Shown here in pieces: positions 1-6,636 of a stretch of DNA of 18,415 nt (position 1 is its first letter; each line of letters opens with the position of its first letter). A model generated the notes under the pieces. That model did no database searches. It had not been told where the DNA came from and was given only the letters and a program-made list of their open reading frames with translations. The position numbers and the translations under genes are program-made. This DNA is from Kiritimatiellia bacterium. GTDB lineage: Bacteria; Verrucomicrobiota; Kiritimatiellia; RFP12; UBA1067. The stretch is taken from positions 1 to 18,415 of the forward strand of contig JAGCJE010000200.1 in NCBI GenBank assembly GCA_017648225.1, given 5' to 3'.

Positions 1-483
1 GACGACCCCATCGACCTCATCGATGCCGAGATCGAGGCTATCGCCAACGCGACCGGCCTTCTCCCCAACCGCATGGTTATCGGTCTTGGCGCTTGGCGCA
101 AGATCAAGAACCATGCCGAGGTCTTGAAGCGCCAGAGCGGAACGAGCAACAAGGCCGTCTCTCTCGAAGAGCTTGCCGGTATGCTCCTCAATCCGATGAT
201 CGACATCCGCGTCGGCGTGATGGCGTACGATACGGCGAAGATGGGCAAGGCCGCCAACAAGCAGAATGTCGTCGGCTCCGAAATCTTCATCTTCCACGGC
301 AACGACAATCCGACGCAGTACGATCCTGGCTTCGCCAAGACGTTCTCCATCGGTGCGAACTCCGTTGAGGACGTTCGCATGTACCGCGAAGAGAAGGTCC
401 GCTCCGACATTCTCGCCGTCGACTGGTCCGAAGACGTCAAGGTCATCTCGACTCTCTGCGCTAAGCGCATTCAGGTGGCCTAA
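1..483 (+). CDS. Major capsid protein, C-terminal part (5' end outside window)
   Basis: The reading frame is open from base 1 and ends at TAA 481-483, so only the last 160 residues are visible; the in-frame ATG at 73 is internal. The segment resembles the C-terminal half of tailed-phage major capsid proteins. It has a mixed helix/strand region around NRMVIGLGAW, a helical stretch containing LEELAGMLLNP, a YDPGFAKTFS segment, and the ending DWSEDVKVI, which in such proteins belongs to the axial domain. The gene would build the icosahedral shell. Its position directly before connector-like and tail genes supports this. The exact capsid subfamily cannot be decided without the N-terminus. A 246-base gap with hairpins follows, consistent with a separately terminated, highly expressed transcript. 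Confidence 0.72.
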   Translation, partial: DDPIDLIDAEIEAIANATGLLPNRMVIGLGAWRKIKNHAEVLKRQSGTSNKAVSLEELAGMLLNPMIDIRVGVMAYDTAKMGKAANKQNVVGSEIFIFHGNDNPTQYDPGFAKTFSIGANSVEDVRMYREEKVRSDILAVDWSEDVKVISTLCAKRIQVA

Positions 484-505
484 AACCCCTGATGAGGTCA
501 AGAAT

Positions 506-527
506 GGCGGGGTTTAACCGCCCCGCC
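506..527 (+). terminator. GC-rich hairpin after capsid gene
   Basis: GGCGGGG at 506-512 pairs perfectly with CCCCGCC at 521-527 around an 8-base loop, 22 bases after the capsid stop. No T-run follows directly, so this is not a textbook rho-independent terminator. An outer pairing, AACCCCT at 484-490 with AGGGGTT at 557-563, could enclose it. It may stabilise the capsid mRNA 3' end or act as a partial terminator. Confidence 0.4.
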
Positions 528-586
528 GTTCAAGACCCCATTTAAAAACGACGCTAAGGGGTTGAAAAACGCGAGCAACATTCAAG

Positions 587-607
587 ACCGATAAGTGGAC
601 GGTTTTT
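587..607 (+). terminator. Weak rho-independent terminator candidate
   Basis: ACCG at 587-590 pairs with CGGT at 600-603, and the right arm runs into a five-T tract at 603-607. The four-pair stem is short, so this is only a candidate for ending or attenuating the capsid transcript before the connector genes. It is nested inside a possible larger pairing, CGCGAG 570-575 with CTCGCG 612-617. Confidence 0.3.
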
Positions 608-680
608 CTTCCTCGCGCTCCTATGCCCGTTTTCGTGCGTCTCACGCGATATCTAAAAACCCGACATTTGACGGCTTCAA

Positions 681-729
681 CCCTAACCCCTAACCCCTGA
701 CTCCTAACCACTAACCACTACCCCCTAAC
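681..729 (+). repeat. Tandem heptamer tract, 7 units, abutting start codon at 730
   Basis: Seven contiguous 7-bp units fill 681-729 exactly: CCCTAAC, CCCTAAC, CCCTGAC, TCCTAAC, CACTAAC, CACTACC, CCCTAAC. The next three bases are the ATG of the gp36-like gene. Because 7 is not a multiple of 3, the TAA in the unit places stop codons in all three forward frames. There is no Shine-Dalgarno sequence between the tract and the ATG. The same unit recurs at 2551-2571 and 4512-4546. Confidence 0.9.
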
Positions 730-1176
730 ATGTGGCGCAAAGTAAAAAAAGAAGATTTGTACGCAACTCTCTCCGAGAAGGAAGTTCGCGTATTCGGCCA
801 GAATGAAGCGGCTGACGAATCGGTGATTGAGCAGCAGCTTGAAAACACCGTCTCCGCCGTTCGCGGTTATATCCGCTCCGGGCGCAAGTGTCGTATGCCG
901 AACGACGAGACGCTTCTGCCCGATATGCTCATCGCTCCGGCGATGGATTTTGCCGCGTTCAATCTCTTAAAGCGATTTAACCGCAACCCGAACGAGGCTC
1001 GTACAAAATCGTATGAACACGCCCAGACGCTTTTCGAAAAAGTGGCGACTGGCGCAATCTCCCCCGAAGACTACGGCGAAGAACCTGAAGAAGTAGTCCC
1101 CGCGACGACTCTTGCCCGTCCGTCCTTTCGCCGCCGCCATCGTCTCTTAGGCCGTCAACACGAAAGCGGAATCTAA
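730..1176 (+). CDS. Head-tail connector-like protein, Mu gp36 (DUF1320)-like
   Basis: This 148-residue protein is mostly helical and starts with a YATLSEKEVRVFGQ segment, similar in layout to the start of Mu-like gp36 proteins (about 140 residues). Its middle (residues 30-100) is helical with a LLPDMLIAPAMDFAAF stretch. The C-terminus is basic (RPSFRRRHR). Position directly after the capsid gene and before a gp37/terminator-like gene fits a neck or head-completion role. Family assignment rests on size, position and weak motif resemblance. The start is placed at 730 because the ATG immediately follows a repeat tract containing stop codons in every frame; no ribosome binding site is visible. 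The gene ends 2 bases before the next ATG, suggesting coupled translation. Confidence 0.5.
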   Translation: MWRKVKKEDLYATLSEKEVRVFGQNEAADESVIEQQLENTVSAVRGYIRSGRKCRMPNDETLLPDMLIAPAMDFAAFNLLKRFNRNPNEARTKSYEHAQTLFEKVATGAISPEDYGEEPEEVVPATTLARPSFRRRHRLLGRQHESGI

Positions 1177-1178
1177 CC

Positions 1179-1601
1179 ATGGATCTTCAAGAACTTCAGA
1201 ATAAAGTCGCAGAGCGCATCCGCTCGATTGATTGCTTAGCGTCGCTTCCTATCTTCGAGGAAGAAAAAGGCAACATCATCGAGAATATTGAAAGCGAGAT
1301 ACCGCGCTCTAATTTCTGCATCGTCATCGGCTCGTTTGGCTTTACCGACGAATCTCCCGACTCGTCGCTCTGCTATGGTCGCGCGACGATCACGATTTCC
1401 ATCTTTGAAGACCCGCTTCTAAACCGCGAAACTTCTGGCCGTCCCACGTATCTTCAGGCGGCGCAGGCGATCGCGAAATCTCTCAAGCTTTTTGATACGG
1501 GAGACGGAACCCTAACCTCGCCCGTAATCTCCGAACCCCAGGATCTCGGCGGAGGCGTAATAAGCGCAACCGTCCGCTTTGAAATTAAAACCACTCTTTA
1601 A
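1179..1601 (+). CDS. Tail terminator / gp37-like neck protein
   Basis: A 140-residue protein beginning MDLQELQNKVAERI, an N-terminal helix. An alternating strand region follows (NFCIVIGSFGF, then RATITISIFEDP), then a helix with YLQAAQAIAKSLK, and a final strand segment ending RFEIKTTL. This helix-sheet-helix-sheet layout and length are typical of siphovirus tail terminator or minor tail proteins that cap the tail tube and join it to the head. The gene lies between the gp36-like gene and the tail tube gene, where such proteins are normally encoded. The call rests on layout and context, and an undescribed neck protein is possible. The ATG is 2 bases after the previous stop and has no clear Shine-Dalgarno sequence. 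Confidence 0.45.
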   Translation: MDLQELQNKVAERIRSIDCLASLPIFEEEKGNIIENIESEIPRSNFCIVIGSFGFTDESPDSSLCYGRATITISIFEDPLLNRETSGRPTYLQAAQAIAKSLKLFDTGDGTLTSPVISEPQDLGGGVISATVRFEIKTTL

Positions 1602-1624
1602 CCTAAGTGAAAGGACACTTAAAA

Positions 1625-2563
1625 ATGGCTACAACCCGTCAATCCATCATTCGAGGACCCGGTACCGTCAAGCTCGGCAGCGTTAAATTCTTCGACCAGA
1701 GCGGCATCGGAGCCGAGATTGATTCCGCAACTCAGGATATCCAATCCTCCATTTCCGGTAAGCTCGACACAATTAAGACCGACCAGATTGGGAAAATCTC
1801 TCTTACCCCCGTCGGCAATCTCACCAAGGAACTCTTGGATGTATTCTATCCTGAATACTTCAAAAAGCCCGTTCTTGGTCAGTCGATTTTTGGTGCTGAC
1901 GATACCGAGCTTATCGTATCTTCCAAGGCTGGCACTCAGGTAAAGTTCGCCGCCGCCGCGCTCACCAAGTGTCCGGAACTTTATCTTTCGCCCGTCAAGA
2001 CCGCGTTCGGCTCGATAGAGTTTACGGCACTTCTCCCGAACGGCAAACTCCCCGATGAAGAAGGCGGTCGCCTCTACACGGTCGCGCCCGCCCAGTACAC
2101 CGACGGCGAAGCGCCGCGCAATGCGCTTTCAGGTTTTCACTATAAGGCCACCTACGGCAGCGGCGAGGGCGCGGTTGTCATTCCTGATACTCTTGACGGC
2201 TGGACCATCTCGATTGAGCCGCAGCTTGACGCAGTAACGACTGACTCCCAAGGCACTATCGATTATACGCTCGCTGGTATCAATGTCACCGCGAAGTGTA
2301 CTCCGCTTGGGCTTTCTGAAGCCGAAGTTCTCTCCATGCTTCCTGTTCTTAAAGGGCGCGGACACTCCACCATCACGAATAAGGACCTCGTTATTTCTTC
2401 CGAGGGCGGCTTAACCGTCACGCTCAAGAACGCATCCTTGGTAACTGGTCCTCTTAACTGGGGTTCAACGGCTCTGCGTGTTGGTGAACTTGGCTTTACC
2501 GCCCACATCGACACCACATCCGGCGTTCTTTTCTCTGTCGACCTCGCTACTCCTAACTCCTAA
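1625..2563 (+). CDS. Major tail tube protein
   Basis: A 312-residue, strand-rich protein rich in Gly, Thr, Ser and Val, consistent with polymerising tail tube subunits. Features include RGPGTVKLG near the N-terminus, a TKELLDVFYPEY stretch around residue 75, a TDGEAPRNALSGFHYKA segment in the middle, and a final strand region with LRVGELGFTAHID. It follows the terminator-like gene and precedes the tape measure region, the standard siphovirus order. The start is taken at ATG 1625 because AAAGGA at 1610-1615 sits 9 bases upstream; the in-frame GTG at 1607 would include that ribosome binding site. The last codons overlap a short heptamer repeat tract that continues to the next start. Confidence 0.68.
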   Translation: MATTRQSIIRGPGTVKLGSVKFFDQSGIGAEIDSATQDIQSSISGKLDTIKTDQIGKISLTPVGNLTKELLDVFYPEYFKKPVLGQSIFGADDTELIVSSKAGTQVKFAAAALTKCPELYLSPVKTAFGSIEFTALLPNGKLPDEEGGRLYTVAPAQYTDGEAPRNALSGFHYKATYGSGEGAVVIPDTLDGWTISIEPQLDAVTTDSQGTIDYTLAGINVTAKCTPLGLSEAEVLSMLPVLKGRGHSTITNKDLVISSEGGLTVTLKNASLVTGPLNWGSTALRVGELGFTAHIDTTSGVLFSVDLATPNS

Positions 2564-2571
2564 CCTTTAAC
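2551..2571 (+). repeat. Heptamer tract, 3 units, before start codon at 2577
   Basis: Units TCCTAAC (2551-2557), TCCTAAC (2558-2564) and CTTTAAC (2565-2571), followed by TCCTG and the ATG at 2577. The first two units run through the end of the tail tube coding sequence and supply its TAA stop (2561-2563). No Shine-Dalgarno sequence precedes the ATG. The unit matches the longer tracts at 681-729 and 4512-4546. Confidence 0.75.
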
Positions 2572-2576
2572 TCCTG

Positions 2577-2984
2577 ATGAAAATCAAACTCGTCAACTCC
2601 TCCGTCTCTCCTGCCGTCACAACCGTTCTTGTCGACGGCCAGGAGCGTTTTGTCGGAGAAGGTGCTTGGGGCAAGGGTGTCGGTCCCGCTAATTTGCGCA
2701 TGGCGCTCTCTCCTGGCGTCGTCATGCGCGAGTATGTCGGCGCGGATCGCGTACAGGGCGAACACATCAAATGCGACAAGGGTTCAGTCTCGTTCGATAT
2801 TGAGCGCATTTTCGAATCCCCCGCCGCCGCGCTTGAATTTATTCGCGGTGACTTCTTGAAAGAGCAGAGTGAAGGAGCATTGATGTTTGACGACGCGGTC
2901 GTCTTTCCTCATGCGGCGGTCGCATCTCGCATATCGGCGGTTGTCGGCTGCGCCGTCGCCGTAAGTTACACGATCGAGGGCTAA
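2577..2984 (+). CDS. Unknown tail-region protein
   Basis: A 135-residue protein not assigned to a family. The first part is strand-rich (TTVLVDGQERFVGEGAWGKG), the middle holds a KGSVSFDIERIFESPAAAL segment, and the C-terminal third is hydrophobic with VVGCAVAVSYTIEG, too polar overall for a clear membrane segment. It lies between the tail tube and tape measure genes, where siphoviruses usually encode tail assembly chaperones. Those are helical and often expressed with a frameshift, and I see neither a matching fold nor a slippery overlap. A minor tail or tube-completion protein is an alternative. The gap to the next ATG is 6 bases. The start lacks a Shine-Dalgarno sequence and is preceded by a heptamer tract. 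Confidence 0.6.
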   Translation: MKIKLVNSSVSPAVTTVLVDGQERFVGEGAWGKGVGPANLRMALSPGVVMREYVGADRVQGEHIKCDKGSVSFDIERIFESPAAALEFIRGDFLKEQSEGALMFDDAVVFPHAAVASRISAVVGCAVAVSYTIEG

Positions 2985-2990
2985 AGCAAA

Positions 2991-4508
2991 ATGGCTAACG
3001 AAGGCGAGATAAATGTAAAGCTTAAGATTTCTGCCGACAACGCCGGCGCGAAATCTGCCGAGCAGTCCGTTAAGAATGTCGGATCTGCCGCCAAAAAGAC
3101 GGCTGAGAACACCAAGAGCGGCCTTGAGCAGATGCAGGCGGCTACGGGCCGCGTCTCTGGCGCGTTCGAAGCGATGAAGAAGGTCTTAACCGGCTTCGGC
3201 ATCGGCGGTCTCGTCATGGCCGTTGTCGGTGGTATCTCTAAAATCTCAAGCTCATTCAATCACGCCCAGAAACAAGCCGAAGAATTTCAGAAGATTCAGG
3301 ACAACTTAAACCGCGAAAAGGCGATCGCGACGCTCGCCAACGACTACAACCGTTTAACCGCAGCGATTAACGCTTCCGCCGCCGCCCAGAATCATCAGAT
3401 AGAACTCATCGATCAGGAAGTCTCGAACCGTCGCCGCCTCATAAACGCCAAACTCGAAGCTGCGAAGGAAGACGAAATCGCCAAGCTTGACGAGAACGCG
3501 AGCGACTACGCCGAAAAGCTCGATGTGATCGAGAAGAAATACGCCAAGCTTAAAGCCGCCCAAGCCGACGCCTGGGCAATTGAAGATTTAACCCTTGAGA
3601 AAGAAAAGAAAGAGCGGCAGGCTGAGCAGACAGAGGCGCAGGCCGGAGCGCAGGACGCGGCGACAAAACTCTTGAAAGCGCGCCTTCGCGACCTACGCGG
3701 CAAAAAATGGAATGCCGAGATGGAATCCATTCAGCTTAACGACGAAGACAAGACGGGCGCAGGCTCAATCGTCGGTAAAACTTTGGGTCAGCTCTTTACG
3801 GGCGACTGGGGCAGAATGTCCGAGGCGAAAACCGCCGAGGGCGACGCGATCCGCCGCGATGCGGCTCAACGAGCCGCGCAGTACGATCTTGAAATCCAAA
3901 AACTCGAAGCCGAAATCCAGGCAAGCGAAGCGAAATCGGCGGAACTGCGAAAAGAAGCCGGTCGTATCCGCGAAAAGGCGACCGTCTCCGGTGAGCAGAT
4001 TGAAGCTGTTAAGCTCGAAGGCGAGACCGCCCGCAAGTCTGCCGCTCGTCAGGCATCATCCGCGGGCGCAGCTCTTAGGAAAAAGCACGATGATGAGGCG
4101 GCTAAAAAGGCGAAGGAAGAAGCCGACGCGAAGGCTCACGCCGAAAAAATCTCCGATGCCGAATCAGCAAGAGCCGCATTGAGCCAAAGACGCGAAGAAC
4201 TTCTCGCCAAAATAAGAGCCGAGCAGGCGAAGAAAGACGCGGCAGGTTTAAGCGTCTACGAAGCCCAAGGCGCGATGGACGCGGCAAGACTCGGCGGTAA
4301 CACCCGCGCCCAGCAAAACGCTCATACGGCGCTTAAGAACGCGAAGGACGCAGCGCAGAACGTAAACGCTGCCGCCGACAGTACCATCGCCGCCTTAACT
4401 GAGACTTTAAGAAGCGTTGAAGCGCGTTTGAAAGCCGCCCAAAACTTCCTTGAGCGCAACAACAAACAGCAGCAGAACGCCTGGAGCGAATCCCCCGCCG
4501 GAGAATGA
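2991..4508 (+). CDS. Tail tape measure protein (short)
   Basis: A 505-residue protein with the usual tape measure layout. The N-terminal helical region starts EINVKLKISADNAGAKSAEQ, a form common at tape measure N-termini. A hydrophobic helix follows at about residues 65-83 (containing GFGIGGLVMAVVGGI), then about 400 residues of charged Ala/Lys/Glu-rich coiled coil. Such proteins fix tail length and help DNA pass into the host. Using the family rule of roughly 0.15 nm per residue, a 505-residue tape implies a tail of about 75 nm, short for a siphovirus; this is an estimate. Neighbours are tail tube upstream and a hub-like protein downstream. A weak GAGGG at 2976-2980 is the only ribosome binding candidate. 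Confidence 0.8.
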   Translation: MANEGEINVKLKISADNAGAKSAEQSVKNVGSAAKKTAENTKSGLEQMQAATGRVSGAFEAMKKVLTGFGIGGLVMAVVGGISKISSSFNHAQKQAEEFQKIQDNLNREKAIATLANDYNRLTAAINASAAAQNHQIELIDQEVSNRRRLINAKLEAAKEDEIAKLDENASDYAEKLDVIEKKYAKLKAAQADAWAIEDLTLEKEKKERQAEQTEAQAGAQDAATKLLKARLRDLRGKKWNAEMESIQLNDEDKTGAGSIVGKTLGQLFTGDWGRMSEAKTAEGDAIRRDAAQRAAQYDLEIQKLEAEIQASEAKSAELRKEAGRIREKATVSGEQIEAVKLEGETARKSAARQASSAGAALRKKHDDEAAKKAKEEADAKAHAEKISDAESARAALSQRREELLAKIRAEQAKKDAAGLSVYEAQGAMDAARLGGNTRAQQNAHTALKNAKDAAQNVNAAADSTIAALTETLRSVEARLKAAQNFLERNNKQQQNAWSESPAGE

Positions 4509-4511
4509 CAC

Positions 4512-4546
4512 CACTAACGACTAACCACTAACCGCTAACGACTAAC
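4512..4546 (+). repeat. Tandem heptamer tract, 5 units, before start codon at 4552
   Basis: Five contiguous units: CACTAAC, GACTAAC, CACTAAC, CGCTAAC, GACTAAC. CCCTT and the ATG at 4552 follow. The tract begins 3 bases after the tape measure stop and fills almost the whole gap between the two genes. Position 1 and, in part, position 2 of the unit vary while CTAAC is fixed. No Shine-Dalgarno sequence is present before the ATG. Confidence 0.9.
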
Positions 4547-4551
4547 CCCTT

Positions 4552-6627
4552 ATGACGCATAACGAGTACGAGAATCTAAAGCCACGCGAGGCGGTTTCTA
4601 CCGCCAAAAGTCGACTTTTCTCTTTCACTCGCATCCGTGCGGGTGAAGTGCGGCGATTCTTTCCCGGCTCTGGCGCGAAGATTCATATTGCGAACCGCGA
4701 TGTCGACACCTTAACTATTCCTGGCGTCCCGAGCGGATATCTCGCGCCGGGCGATGTTGTCACGGCTTCCTATCGCGGCAAAACCGTCTTTCGCGGTGAC
4801 GTCTCGCAGATTGTCGAGAGTATGAGCCGTGGAACCGACAAGACTCAAACCGTTACTTGCGTGGGTCCATGGTCCAAGATGCAGCGTCTCGTCTATCGCC
4901 AGGAATGGTTCACGGGCGGCGGTTACTCCTACTCATCGCGCCTAATCCTCAATCAGACCAAATCGGGCCGCCCCCAAAATCTCAATTCCGAACTTTACGA
5001 GATTGCCGCGCACGGTGCGAACGCATGCGGCTATGATGTCAACATTGCCGATATCGCCGTCTCCTCCCAGATTCTCCCGATGGACGAATGCCGCGACATA
5101 ACCGTCGCCGACGCGATAAAGCGCGAGCTGCGCTTTTTCCCAAAGGCGATGTGCTACTTTGACTACTCCAAAGATAAACCATCCCTTATAATTAAAAAGC
5201 CAACCTCCACCGTCAGCGCAATCTATGTTGACACCATTCCGAAGTCCGCCCGCGAATATGTCTACAACGCCCATCCGATAACAGGCGTAGACCTTGAGAT
5301 TGAAGCGACCGGCTCCATCGAGGGCGTGAACTATCGTCAGATCGCGCATCAGACGGCGGGAGACACTACTGCAGGTAATCCCGACTGCCTTTATGCGACC
5401 TTGCAGATTAAAGGCTCAAGCGCCCAGTCGACCCATCAGACTTTCAAATCAGTCACCGAGGATATTCCCGAAGATCTAAACGATATCGACTGGTGGAAAG
5501 AGCGCCATCCGCGCCTTGCAAACGCCGCAAGCGATTACATCTACATCAGCGACGCAAAGCGCACCCCCGCCAACTATCCGCGCATTTCCGCAGCTACGGC
5601 GGGCGAACTTAAAGAAGCGGGGCTTCATTGTGAAGTGTCGACCTTTACCTGCAAATGCACAATCAAGACGGAAGATGATGTCGAGGAAGATATTTTCTTA
5701 ACTCTCCAATATCTTACGACCAACGCAACAGGCACAAAAGAAAAGCCTAAGACCTACACGTGGGTAACCGACAGCTCCGCTGAAGGTGGCGAGAGCGTCC
5801 CCGAAGGTTTGGCCGCGACCATTCTTGCCGAGCGCAGCGGAAGGCTTCTATCCGAAAAACTCTCAATCCGTCTTGGCGAGACGTTGCCTGTTCTCGGCGA
5901 CGCGATTGTCGAGGATGAAGGCACCGTATATCTCCAGAGCTTCGACATCGACTGCGCCAATCTTACCGCAGAACTTTCATTCGGAGTTCCGGAATATCTC
6001 TCGCCTGAAGATATGGCTTCGCTCCTTTCGGGTTTTCGCAACAAGCGCACGACTTCTTCAAGCTCAATTCGCAGTTCCGGAAAGCCGCCGTCCAAATCTA
6101 CCGTCGAGATGGGCGCGATTCCGCCGCTTTCGTCTTCCGAGTTTGCGCCTGGCCAAAAAGTTAAAACCTTCATTGGCGGCAAAAGTGGCGGCAAGATAAA
6201 ACTTGATGCTGAAGGTCTGAAGCCCGGCGAAGAAGTCACGCTCCGCGATGTCAAAACGAAAGACGGCAAAACCGTCAAAGTCCTCTCGTCCGGAGAGATT
6301 GATGGTCTTGGCGGCGCGGGTGTTTCGACGCTCAATCTCGCCGATGGAGACGTCAATATCGTCGGCGGGCTTGATATCTCCGTTGAGACGCACAACAAAA
6401 CCATCGTCATCACCTATAAAAACGGCAAGCCCTCCGACTACAACCCGTCTTCCGGAAGTTCTCACGATCCGTGCGCTCACGACCCGTCCGGAAATCAGGG
6501 CGGCGTCTCACCGTCCGACGAGAAAAAAGACAAGGGAGAATCTTCAAACGCTTCCTTTGGCGGCATTCCCGCGATAGATCCTTTCATTCCGCATATTGGA
6601 GACAATAATTGCAACACCAACTGTTGA
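4552..6627 (+). CDS. Baseplate / tail hub-like protein
   Basis: A 691-residue protein placed directly after the tape measure gene, where tail hub or distal tail proteins are found. Residues 1-210 contain short strand segments (VDTLTIPGVPSGYLAPGDVV, KTVFRGDVSQIVE, VTCVGPWSKMQRLVY). Then comes ITVADAIKRELRFFPKAM followed by CYFDYSKDKPSLIIKKP, a pattern seen in hub-like proteins that build a ring at the tail tip. Around residues 500-520 there is a serine-rich linker (TTSSSSIRSSGKPPSKST). Strand-rich repeats follow, then a disordered Gly/Ser/Asp C-terminus ending in a cysteine pair (CNTNC). It likely connects tube and fibres; an exact family is not claimed. The start directly follows a heptamer tract and has no Shine-Dalgarno sequence. 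Confidence 0.6.
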   Translation: MTHNEYENLKPREAVSTAKSRLFSFTRIRAGEVRRFFPGSGAKIHIANRDVDTLTIPGVPSGYLAPGDVVTASYRGKTVFRGDVSQIVESMSRGTDKTQTVTCVGPWSKMQRLVYRQEWFTGGGYSYSSRLILNQTKSGRPQNLNSELYEIAAHGANACGYDVNIADIAVSSQILPMDECRDITVADAIKRELRFFPKAMCYFDYSKDKPSLIIKKPTSTVSAIYVDTIPKSAREYVYNAHPITGVDLEIEATGSIEGVNYRQIAHQTAGDTTAGNPDCLYATLQIKGSSAQSTHQTFKSVTEDIPEDLNDIDWWKERHPRLANAASDYIYISDAKRTPANYPRISAATAGELKEAGLHCEVSTFTCKCTIKTEDDVEEDIFLTLQYLTTNATGTKEKPKTYTWVTDSSAEGGESVPEGLAATILAERSGRLLSEKLSIRLGETLPVLGDAIVEDEGTVYLQSFDIDCANLTAELSFGVPEYLSPEDMASLLSGFRNKRTTSSSSIRSSGKPPSKSTVEMGAIPPLSSSEFAPGQKVKTFIGGKSGGKIKLDAEGLKPGEEVTLRDVKTKDGKTVKVLSSGEIDGLGGAGVSTLNLADGDVNIVGGLDISVETHNKTIVITYKNGKPSDYNPSSGSSHDPCAHDPSGNQGGVSPSDEKKDKGESSNASFGGIPAIDPFIPHIGDNNCNTNC

Positions 6628-6636
6628 GGTTAACCC

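Noticed and set aside
681..729. Telomere-like CCCTAA repeat
   Set aside because: The period is 7, not 6, the unit varies in its first two positions, and it sits between two phage genes in the middle of an operon.
5754..6413. 219-residue leftward ORF opposite the hub-like gene
   Set aside because: It is Ser/Pro-rich low-complexity sequence mirroring the forward codon pattern; the forward gene is continuous and fits the operon.
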